A stretch of 11,964 bases of DNA. Origin: Euperipatoides rowelli (Eukaryota > Onychophora > Udeonychophora > Euonychophora > Peripatopsidae). This document shows positions 1 to 7,444 of the stretch, piece after piece. Numbering within the stretch: position 1 is the stretch's first letter; each line of letters opens with the position of its first letter. Both the position numbers and the translations under genes were made by a program. The stretch is taken from the NCBI GenBank assembly GCA_003024985.2, contig PXIH01S0010746.1. One strand, 5' to 3'. Below the pieces are notes generated by a model. That model searched no databases. It saw only the letters and a list, made by a program, of their open reading frames with translations, and was not told the DNA's origin.

Positions 1-467
1 TTTGGCTACGTCAATTTGACGTCTGCAATGGGGTTCTATTTTTTTTAAGCAACGTAGAAACTTGCAAATTTTAATATGTTTCAGTTTAAATTTTTAAAAT
101 TGATTAATTAAACAAATATTTTTAAGTAAAACTAAACATAAATCAATTTAAAAAAACAAAAAAACATTGATAAACCAAAGGTTTTGGAATTCTTGCTGAA
201 GGCTTTGTACTTGTTTATGATGTGATTCATTTTATAGCATTGCACAAATGCAGATAGTTGTCTCCATTTTTATGCAAAGTCTACTAATTGTGTCAATTAG
301 AGGGGACCTGCCTTTATAAGCTCTAGGTGCCGATTTTAGTGGAGCCCCTTTTTAATTTGGCCCAACAAAAAAATTTCATACATTTCTTTATTACCTGCAA
401 ACTTGTTTTTTAGTGTTTCCACTAGGTGCAAATTGAATTCAATCATAAATTCCTCTTGACATTATAG
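1..467. other. AT-rich stretch without recognised gene
   Basis: No reading frame of note and no recognised repeat family. The first 22 bases hold a 7-base inverted repeat around a single T (ACGTCAA/TTGACGT, 8-22). The opening TTTGGCT matches the subterminal motif of the element at 10888-11676, but one 7-mer is not enough to call a second copy. Confidence 0.4.
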
Positions 468-574
468 GTACAAAAAAAATGTTCTTCTCCCACTTAATCA
501 TTCAGCTTCCTGCTGAAAACATATTTGATCTTTTGGCAAAGGTTAACTCATTGTCTAATCCGAGCCCTTCACAA
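468..574 (+). other. possible internal coding exon, unrecognised
   Basis: A segment bounded by an acceptor-like TTGACATTATAG ending at 467 and a good donor-like CAA|GTGAGT at 572-580. The frame of the ATG at 479-481 is open through the segment and ends on a complete codon (phase 0) at 574; if unspliced it would run to a TAA near 614. The predicted peptide includes QLPAENIFDLL and resembles no family I recognise. The reverse strand is also open over part of it, so direction is not certain. The acceptor has no clear branch site. It could pair with the open segment ending at 1969, but only if the second of two adjacent AGs there is used. Low confidence. Confidence 0.22.
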
Positions 575-693
575 GTGAGTTTCTGTCTCTTTGTGCATTT
601 AAATACTTCTTTTTAAATAAGCCAGGCTGTCAAATTCTTAAAGCAAAGTGGCCCAAATTACCAAATTTGTTAGAATTAAATGGGCCAGTTTGC

Positions 694-925
694 ATCTCTT
701 TTTTTTTCTTTTCACTCTCCAGTTTCCCCATTCTGCCCTTTCTTTTCCCTCATCCTATCTATTCCATTCTTTATCCTTATCACCTTTTCTCTTCCTCTCT
801 TCTCTCTCCCTTCATTTTTATACTCTTATAATTGACAGCTGAGTGGATGGATGAATGTATATGAATAGACAGAGGAGATAGATCAATAGACACAACACTA
901 GATTGATCAATTAATGGATAGATAA
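694..925. repeat. low-complexity polypyrimidine tract followed by GATA/GATG-rich stretch
   Basis: From about 694 to 817 the plus strand is almost all C and T (runs such as TCTTCCTCTCTTCTCTCTCCC). From about 841 to 925 it turns into a degenerate tetranucleotide stretch (GGATGGATGAATG, AGATAGATCAATAGA, GGATAGATAAG). This looks like decayed simple sequence. Open frames across it on both strands follow from the biased composition and are not genes. Confidence 0.6.
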
Positions 926-1735
926 GAAGAAGAAAATAATTTAAAGTTTTGTACACAGCTACCCTCTTCCTACCATTAACTGAAATGTACTGGCTTTCAC
1001 TTGTTGTCATGTGACTCTGATTATGTTTACATCTATATTTCATCTCATAAAGAATATATTTTATGGCACCCTATCAGCATTAATTCAATCAGATTATTTA
1101 AATAGTCCTACATGACCTTTAACAAGCTTAGGCTACAGGTAAAATTTAATTAAAGAAATTTACTGTTTACTACAAAAAAGAGGCAGCTTTGGAACAAGAA
1201 GCACTAGAGGATTATTTATCTTAGATTCTGAAACCCAGGAGGCACAGGCTGATACAGATTTATAGAAAAGAAATAATCTTAAAGATTTTTTCCCTTTTTT
1301 TAATTCATTAATTGCTTTGAGATTTCAGTGCAGAAGCCTCAAATCGAACGATTTTTTTTATTTAAAAATAAGAAAATAAGCTTGAAGTGATCATTATTTA
1401 GGATCTTAATGCTTTATCATCTTAATTTTTAGCTGCTGGACAGTGTAAAAGAATCAAGTGAACATTTGAATCTATTAGGAGAATTTTTTTTTATTTTTGT
1501 GTGATTGGCAAGTATCTAAAATCGTTAAAAAAATAAAGTATTTTAACAAAAACAAAACAAAGATGTAAAAAAAAAAACTAAATATTTGTTTTTAAAGACT
1601 TAACTTAGGCTATAAGACTTAAAAAAATATTTACTCGTCAATGAAGTTTAACATAAAAAAAGCAACATTATGCTAAATAGTCACATGACAGTTTAAAAAT
1701 ACTGGTTATTACTGATTTAAAGTGCTGACAGCTAA
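926..1735. other. AT-rich stretch without recognised gene
   Basis: A and T homopolymers and no recognised element. A short open run near 1170-1227 reads EAALEQEALEDYLS before a stop. It lacks a start codon and a convincing splice site, so it is not called. Confidence 0.4.
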
Positions 1736-1969
1736 AAGTACAACATCCCTAACCGATTTATATTTTTCTCAGAGTCAAGTATTTTTAAAGAATTTGATGA
1801 TTATCAAATATTGGAAATTGGTAGCCATTATGATACATCATCGTTGCTAATTGAGTTTGAAGAATTAAATAAAAGAGATGGGATACCATCTTATTTAAAA
1901 GGTGAAGATCCAGACATTTTTAGATGTAAAAAAAAAATAAGATTATTAAAAAGAATTGTTGAACAATAA
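1736..1969 (+). other. possible terminal coding exon with 3' splice site, unrecognised
   Basis: A stop-free frame runs from 1736 to the TAA at 1967-1969. It overlaps a textbook-like 3' splice site: a CTAAC branch-type motif at 1749-1753, a pyrimidine-rich TTTATATTTTTCTC, then CAG ending at 1772, with a second AG at 1773-1774. From 1775 the frame gives 64 acidic/basic residues, including DDYQILEIGSHYD and GEDPDIFRCKKK, and then the stop. An AATAAA overlaps the end (1965-1970). I do not recognise the protein. By a rough estimate, open runs of this length occur a few times by chance in 12 kb of such AT-rich DNA, so the case rests on the splice signals. It may instead be a fragment of a transposon protein. 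Confidence 0.3.
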
Positions 1970-1989
1970 AAAAAAAACAGGGTGGATTA

Positions 1990-2194
1990 AAAATATCATA
2001 TTTATCCAGATCTTCAGCAATAGCCTAAATAACATCATGCCTGCAAATATACATTATATAAAAAATAAAATACGAGTGAATAAATTAATATAGAAAAGTA
2101 CCAAAAATTGTAGAAATAGAGAAGAAATAATCTTCAGATATTCTTAAAAATTCAATCATGTTGAAGGCAAATTGCATGTTGTTCTCAATTGCAC
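1990..2194. other. AT-rich spacer
   Basis: No reading frame, repeat or RNA gene seen; it is the left flank of the inverted-repeat element starting at 2195. Confidence 0.4.
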
Positions 2195-2487
2195 GAGTGT
2201 CTAGAAATTGGCCGCAATAAGTCCCAATTTCCCATAAGGATGACAGCATAATTTTTAAATTTATAGTCCTAACCTTACCGTAATCCTGAACCCTAACTCC
2301 TACTACATATTAAACCCACTATGTCCCAACCCTAGGATAATCTAGAGGTGAAATAATCCTTTTTTTTTTGATCGATTTAAATAATTTTGATACAACTTCA
2401 GTCAGTCCTTCTGTATTGACGAAAATAGATGTGCAGATGTTAAAAATGCAGTAAAAGGGACTTATTGCGACCAGTTTTTAGACACTC
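2195..2487. mobile_element. MITE with 31-base inverted ends and CCCTAAC motifs inside
   Basis: The ends at 2195-2225 and 2457-2487 are inverted copies matching at 28 of 31 positions, starting GAGTGTCTA and finishing GCAATAAGTCCC. The 293-base interior is non-coding and carries degenerate telomere-like motifs (CCTAACC near 2268, CCCTAAC at 2291-2297, CAACCCTAGG near 2327). Length, inverted ends and lack of coding are typical of a MITE moved by a transposase encoded elsewhere. I see no clean target-site duplication, so the superfamily cannot be assigned. Similar CCCTAAC-rich DNA recurs at 7080-7380 but with different inverted ends. Confidence 0.75.
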
Positions 2488-2837
2488 CTATAACATATGA
2501 TTTTTCTTTATATTCTAAGACTGGTACTATAGAATACTAATATGCCCATGGAGGAATTAGTAGTGTAGTGGGATCCACTGCATACTGCATATACAAATGT
2601 AGAAAAAGCAATAAGAATCGTTAAAAGCTGACATCATTAGAAAAGGAGAAAAGCGTCAGAGAGTGTGTCTCAAAAGAAGAATGTCTGAAGAAGAAAAAAG
2701 GAAGAAAAGCTATAGTTTGATTTGTGCCATTTTAGACTCTAGAAATCTAAATATAATGCTAATTATATTAATTCATTCATGTGCTGATCCTGCTATGTCT
2801 CAATATAAGAAAGAAGAGCGAGAATAACGTTAAATGA
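2488..2837. other. AT-rich stretch with a 48-codon ORF, probably non-genic
   Basis: An ATG at 2681 opens a 48-codon frame to a TAA at 2825-2827. Its first residues are very charged (MSEEEKRKK) and the rest is hydrophobic. A second frame through 2628-2720 is also lysine- and glutamate-rich. The purine-rich sequence alone explains this composition. No family is recognised; it may belong to the same decayed segment as the next feature. Confidence 0.25.
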
Positions 2838-2960
2838 CTGACAGCCTCATCTCACTTTTTTGAAATTCTTAGTCGAGAAACAACTATGCATCTACAGCCG
2901 CCAACCTCTGAAGAAGAGTTATAGAACTTAATAGGAACTTTATGACTATATGGCCTCTTG
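2838..2960 (+). pseudogene. faint transposase-like relic, possibly piggyBac-related
   Basis: One frame (2838 onward) reads SHFFEILSRETT, then PPTSEEEL, a TAG stop, NLIGTL, a TGA stop and LYGLL. The spacing of an EEEL-like acidic turn before a hydrophobic IGTL-LYGLL helix recalls the start of the DDE domain in piggyBac-type transposases, where a T-x-E-E-hydrophobic helix is followed by a glycine-rich hydrophobic run. Two in-frame stops within 45 bases show that it is dead. None of the catalytic aspartates is visible nearby. The resemblance is weak and may be chance. Confidence 0.2.
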
Positions 2961-3484
2961 TAATTTACTCAAAGGACTAATCATGCAGTGAAGATATTAA
3001 ACTTTAGTAACATCATTATTAGCCTAGTTCTTAATCTCACTCTCTCTTTTTCCTTATTTTTCGCTCCCTCCCTTGCCTGGTAAAGGCAGATTGACTGACC
3101 ATCATTGGGTCTAAGATTTTGTTGGAATAACCGCTTTGAGATAAAGTCTGGAATTATGAGTATGAATAGTTAACTTGGAATAACCACATCAGGTATATAG
3201 ATTTGTTTTTGTAAAGTTTTCCATACTAAAGATGTAGGCTATAGTCTAGTTTTCTAATCTTTTTGTAAAAGTAGCAGGCCCAATCTGTTTTTAGCTTCAG
3301 TTTACTACTGTTATCATTTCAAAACACAATAAATCTAATGGTCATATTTAAACAACCTGTTATTTATCTCCCAGGACTTTAAAAAAAAGGTATCTCTTTC
3401 TCTCATAAATTTACAAAAAAAAAACAGGAAACCATCACTTTTCCATTGCCTCAACAACTATCAAAACAAAATCACTATTTAAGT
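2961..3484. other. AT-rich stretch without recognised gene
   Basis: Holds a pyrimidine-rich tract (about 3038-3075) and an 11-base direct repeat TTGGAATAACC (3122-3132 and 3174-3184). No coding or RNA gene is supported. Confidence 0.4.
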
Positions 3485-3780
3485 TTATGTTTAGTTAGTT
3501 AGTTGATGAGTTTATTTAAACTTTTACACCAGTCAAATCTATCAAACTAAAAAAAAAGGATCAACTTGCAGAAAATGATCTAAATCATTTTTAAAACTAT
3601 TTAAAGAAATAACACTAAACATTGAGGATGGAAGTCCATTCCAAATCGTTCACAATTTGATTTGAAATGAATTATCTTATATTTTTAGTTAGTTCTCTCT
3701 TAAGTTTCCACCTGTGTCCTCTTGTTCTTTTTTCTTCAGACAGGAGAAATAAAGATTTTTCATTATTTTATATAGGCTAA
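3485..3780 (-). pseudogene. LINE reverse transcriptase C-terminus and 3' tail (fragment A2)
   Basis: Read on the minus strand, 3702-3728 encodes RTRGHRWKL. This is the arginine-glycine-histidine motif that precedes the final helices in many CR1/jockey-like LINE ORF2 proteins. Downstream the frame changes and encodes a WNGLPSS motif and then SLNSFKNDLDHFLQ (about 3564-3610), the usual extreme C-terminus with the W-N-x-L-P and F-K-x-x-L-D signatures. A stop follows, then a short 3' region with AATAAA and a (TAGT)3 repeat at about 3492-3504, the sort of short tandem tail some LINE clades carry. Internal stops (TAA, TGA) and frameshifts show it is inactive. The thumb region that should lie upstream is missing here. 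Confidence 0.8.
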
Positions 3781-3837
3781 TCAAACATTTATAAACAAAA
3801 ATATAATCACCTCACAACTTTCTTTGGAGAGGGGTAA

Positions 3838-4140
3838 AGATATTTCTATAGGGAGGAGCTGCATCTCAGATAAATAAAGATTGAAAAGTGGAGTGGAGAG
3901 CACTGCCCCCTGAGGAAGTCCAATATAACTAAGTTTAACATTAGAGGTTATATCTCCTATTACAAAAATATGTAAGGACGTTCAAACAAAAAGTTATAAA
4001 TCAATCCCAATAAATCCCGATCCAATCCCATTTTATATAATCTTAGAATTAAATTATCTATTGTTACTTAATCAAAAGCCCGAGATGAATCAAAGTATAC
4101 AATTTATCGAGTAAAGTTTTTCTTTAACAAAAATTAAATC
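3838..4140 (-). pseudogene. LINE reverse transcriptase palm, motifs A and B (fragment A1)
   Basis: On the minus strand, 4071-4103 encodes IVYFDSSRAFD, reverse transcriptase motif A with the first catalytic aspartate of the two-metal site. A stop follows immediately where a codon is expected. The frame then gives NLILRLYKMGLDRDLL and LIYNFLFERPYIF, the helices between motifs A and B. After a frameshift, about 3861-3920 encodes GLPQGAVLS and LFNLYLSEM, motif B. The order and spacing are those of a jockey/CR1-like LINE ORF2. The catalytic YADD-type motif C is absent downstream: the sequence passes within about 60 bases to the C-terminal fragment at 3702-3780, so a segment of several hundred bases is missing. 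It is a pseudogene. The clade is not resolved. Confidence 0.87.
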
Positions 4141-4555
4141 TCACCATTCGAGAATTTTACTATTAGTGTACGTTTATTATCAAAATGTTAGAATCATACA
4201 TAAATAAATATAGCCTATATTATTCAAGAACTTAGCCCATAGGATTTAGTTCTTACTTACATTATAATAAAATGACTAAAATTTATGTTATTAAATTATA
4301 CTTTCATTAAATTTACAAAATTATATGCAATGATATATATTAGGCTAGTATGATTTTATCGTTGATTATTAATAATGTTAACAATATTTGATTTTTTTAT
4401 ATCGACTATGTGAAAATTTATTAGAGTTTCTAGTATTGTGAGTTGTGACATGACCTCTTTTTATTGTTAGATATTCGCTAAATGATCCAGAAAATTAGAA
4501 CACCTGGTTTTTCTGTAAAGAGAAAACTCATTAAATCAACGCACAGATGTAAATT
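4141..4555. other. AT-rich stretch between LINE pieces
   Basis: No frame or motif recognised. It could be the 5' part of the inserted plus-strand LINE tail that follows, or unrelated DNA. Confidence 0.35.
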
Positions 4556-4830
4556 TATTTTAAATAGATTAATATTTATCTATGGAATTCTCTTCATGGA
4601 GAAGGATTTGAATATGATCAATATGAAATCTTTTAAATTTACTTTTTGTCAAAAGTAACATCAACCCTATGTATCTTTATGAGTGAATTTTGTATGTTAT
4701 TTTGTATGATTGTTTTATATTTCTTATATTATATATTTTGTTTCATTTTATTTTTTTGTGTGTGTTTTTTATTGTAATAAGACTGTGTCTTCCCCATTTT
4801 GTATAATTGGTTATTCGATAAATAAAAAGG
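4556..4830 (+). pseudogene. probable LINE C-terminal end and 3' UTR, plus strand
   Basis: At 4580-4597 one frame reads LWNSLHGE, resembling the W-N-S-L-P-x-E motif near the end of LINE ORF2. A neighbouring frame then reads INMKSFKFTF before a TAA near 4656, like the S-F-K helix that closes such proteins. A T-rich, non-coding stretch follows and ends in overlapping AATAAA-type signals (AATAAA at 4821-4826), as expected for a LINE 3' UTR. It stops just where the minus-strand LINE fragment B ends, which suggests insertion into that older copy. The match is short and split over two frames, so confidence is low to moderate. Confidence 0.35.
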
Positions 4831-4831
4831 T

Positions 4832-5385
4832 TTGGCAAGTTTGTTCAATGCATCATTTCTTCCTGGTTCGAGGGACTTAATATCAAGTATTAAGAGCTGA
4901 CGGTATTTCTCACCCAAATTATCCTAACTATTCTCTTTTGTATTCTTTCAATATCAGCTATTTGATTTCTGTTCATAGATGGAGAATGGAAATCAAACCT
5001 CAGAACAGTATTCAAGATGATAACTAGACTAATCTGATCGATATACAATAGTCGTAATGCTTTAATATTCATTTTTAAATACTTAGCATGATGCATTATA
5101 AATATATTTTCGCACACTTTAGAAATGATCAGATTAATGTGATATTCCCACTTTTATTGTACTATGGTTCTAAAAACTTTACTCAATTTAACTGTTCAAT
5201 ATTTACATTTTGAATATTAATTGATAGAGCTGTCTTCTTTTTAAAGAAGTCGGGTAATAGCCTGTGTTATTTAATAGGGTTTACTGTCAGGCAGCATCCA
5301 ATGGAATCTACTATTTGGTTTGCAAAAGATCGGGCATTGATTTCAATAGTATACCCATCATCGACATTTGACTCTGGTATTAATG
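4832..5385 (-). pseudogene. LINE reverse transcriptase motif C, thumb and connection (fragment B)
   Basis: On the minus strand, 5357-5365 encodes VDD within NVDDGYTIEINARSFA. This is reverse transcriptase motif C with both aspartates, in the xVDD variant. Further on come LTVNPIK (the usual N-P-x-K turn), FFKKKTALSI, VKFL and, after a frameshift, KWEYHINLIISKV (the palm-to-thumb segment). Next come LEYCSEV and NQIADIERIQKRIVRIIW, the signature found after the reverse transcriptase domain of many LINEs. A last piece (about 4835-4905) reads YRQLLILDIKSLEP and NDALNKLAKPF. At least three frameshifts and several stops break it. The open frames at 4890-5117 and 4729-4917 are parts of this relic; the low-coordinate half of the second is non-coding. 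Motifs A and B are not upstream. Confidence 0.83.
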
Positions 5386-5656
5386 CTATTAATAACTAAT
5401 ACTGCTAAGATTTAAGAGACATTTTAGTTTGTTATTTATACGTCTTGCAAAATATTACACATATGTAATTGCCTTAATGCCGTGGATTGTGATTAAAAAA
5501 ATACACATTATTTACATATTCTTGTTTGGCGTAGCAATCGAATTACAAGTAATTATGAATTACCGCCAAAACATTTTTCTATTTCAAGATCACCTGCTGA
5601 TGCGTGCCGATCGAATGCGATCCAATCCCCTGCTAATCATGAGTTTAGAGCTAGCT
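5386..5656. other. spacer between LINE fragment B and the TTA-flanked MITE
   Basis: An ATG frame runs from 5429 to 5755, but its last third lies inside the inverted end of the MITE and its beginning is low-complexity hydrophobic (Y, I, F, L). No gene is supported. The border of LINE fragment B near 5385 is approximate, and decayed LINE sequence may extend further. Confidence 0.35.
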
Positions 5657-6011
5657 TTAGGCCGGCGACCCACAGAGCGATATGATAACTCGCATTGCCT
5701 CCCAGTGACTCAAATAAAATTGGTGTCACACACAACTAACGGTACCTCACGGTAATTTTTAAACTTGGGTAATGTTGTATAAAAAAAGTGGGCGTGGTTT
5801 CACCGTGAGTTGACGCAAGGATTTTTAAAGCAAGCTCTATAGGCTATTTATTTCCTCTGAAAACCACCATAGGTCAATGCAGGTCAAAGTAACATCACCA
5901 CACTTTTGAGTGTCACGTAGTATCATTGCACCCTATGTACTTTAAAGTCATCGCAAGGCAATGCAAGTTGTCCAAGTTATCGTATTGCTCTATGTGTCGT
6001 CGCCGGCCTTA
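5657..6011. mobile_element. PIF/Harbinger-like MITE with TTA target duplication
   Basis: The element spans 5660-6008 (349 bases). It starts GGCCGGCGAC and ends with the exact inverse GTCGCCGGCC, and is flanked on both sides by TTA (5657-5659 and 6009-6011). The inverted similarity continues with gaps for about 60 bases: CACA-AGAGC, GATAACT and GCATTGCC recur in the same order on the opposite strand. A 3-base TWA-type target duplication and G-rich ends fit PIF/Harbinger elements. There is no transposase inside, so it is non-autonomous. Its GC content is higher than that of its flanks. Confidence 0.77.
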
Positions 6012-7070
6012 GAAACAATTTTACAAAAAACAATTTAAAAAACAACATCTAAAACCTGATATTAACTAATAAATATAACCCAAGTCTGACTATCAGAATA
6101 TTTAAATCCTAAGAATCAGACGTCCATCAATATTAATCTTATACAAAGCCTGTCATAATTTACTTTAAAAAAAAAAAAACAGCAACAGCTGAAAAAAAAA
6201 AATATTATTTTTCAGTTCTCATCCACATTTTGAATAGAATCAATTTAAAATTCACTTTGGTTTTATAAATTCTTTCAAGAAAAAGCTATGTAATAAAAAA
6301 AAAAAAGATCTTGAATTCTGTTTACAATCATAACCCATAATTATATTCTGAATACAAACATGAGTTTAATCTTGTTAACTGTAAATATGAAGATTATTAA
6401 ATTGAAACTAAAGAAAAAGTTATCACTTGCAAAGGGAAAAAAAAAAAACAATTCATTTCATTATTCCTTTTAATCTAGTGAATCCATTTTTTTTTTTTTT
6501 AATAATGGAGATTGAAATTCCCCGACTACCTTTTATTAACATGATAAAAGATTTAAATGTCTAAAGTAAAAGTTTGCGAGTAATAATTTGAGCCATCTTG
6601 AGCTGAATACATTTTTATCAGCAGGTTCATAAACTTGATTTGCACAATTTTGTGTGGCAGCTTTCAAAATCATTTTAAAATAAATGGATAAAAATATTAG
6701 AAAAACTTTACGAAATGATTTTTTTTTCCCCTTAAATTTTTAAAGAATAAATCACATAATTTATATAAAATGAATGTCTTCATTTAATACACTATACAGT
6801 ATATAATGTATATATTACATGGATATCGTATATAATGTGTATACTATTACACTAAAACGAAAAGGAATGTTGAAAATAGTTTGTTATTTGCTGGAAAACT
6901 TAAAAAAAATGGCATCAGAAACAGGATTGGCATCCCCATAGATTATTTTATAGACATAAATAAATAATTACAGAAGGCAGATTTGTTCCATCATTCAACA
7001 TTCAACTCTACAACATTCGGATTCCACTTTCTGACATTGAATATTTTAGTTATTTGGTCTCATTCTTTTT
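6012..7070. other. long AT-rich stretch without recognised gene
   Basis: Many A and T runs of 8-12 bases and no reading frame with recognisable motifs on either strand. Around 6786-6852 lies a TA-rich patch in which GTATATAATGT occurs twice (6799-6809 and 6828-6838) around a near-palindromic TAATGTATATATTACAT. Otherwise nothing is seen. Confidence 0.45.
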
Positions 7071-7077
7071 TTAAAGG

Positions 7078-7420
7078 ATCCCTAACCATATCCTTACCCT
7101 AACCTTATTGATACAAAGGAGCTTAAACCCTAACTCAACCCGAAACAAAGTGTGAAATGTCGGAAAATGGCATTTTGGAAAGTATTACAACCCGAAGGCA
7201 GCATACTATAATGACTGGATCTCAGATCTAACATTTTATAACAGCCCCAAACAGCCAATCATAGGTCAGCTTGCATTCTATCTGTGGTATAGTGTTATTT
7301 TATTCATTATTTATTTTTTAATATGCTTTAATATTTATGTTGGAGTTAGGGTCAGGGTGCGGTTAAGGTAGAGTTCGCATAATATGTTGAAGGAAAATGT
7401 TACATGTGAGATCCAGACAC
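7078..7420. mobile_element. small inverted-repeat element with CCCTAAC motifs
   Basis: Inverted copies at 7213-7237 and 7394-7418 match at 22 of 25 positions (CTGGATCTCA, TAACATTTT), making a structure of about 206 bases. The interior right arm carries GTTAGGG and GGTTAAGG (about 7345-7369). The left flank carries the opposite strand of the same motif, CCCTAAC, several times (about 7080-7134). The larger unit may therefore be an inverted element beginning near 7078. No target duplication is clear and there is no coding. It probably ends just before the LINE starting near 7445. Confidence 0.55.
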
Positions 7421-7444
7421 TAGTAAATACTAAAAACTTTGAAA

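Noticed and set aside
1-7. TTTGGCT at the window start, as in the hAT-like element
   Set aside because: A single heptamer in AT-rich DNA is expected by chance and no terminal repeat accompanies it.
353-660. Apparent inverted pair TAATTTGGCCC / GGCCCAAATTA
   Set aside because: The true inverse of the first is GGGCCAAATTA, which does not match the second exactly; too short and imperfect for an element.
648-842. Plus-strand 64-residue frame rich in S, L, F
   Set aside because: It is a reading of the polypyrimidine tract (CT runs give S, L, F, P). No motif and no splice signal support it.
780-1043. Minus-strand 87-residue frame
   Set aside because: It lies over the inverse of the pyrimidine tract and the GATA-rich stretch; composition alone explains it.
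1170-1227. Short open run reading EAALEQEALEDYLS before a stop
   Set aside because: Under 25 codons, no start codon and a purine-rich context unlike a splice acceptor.
4860-4875. GGTTCGAGG resembling a tRNA T-loop
   Set aside because: No acceptor stem, D-arm or anticodon arm around it; it lies in the LINE fragment B coding relic.
5429-5755. Plus-strand 108-residue frame, the longest but one in the window
   Set aside because: Its 3' third is the inverted end of the TTA-flanked MITE and its start is low-complexity hydrophobic. No family signature.
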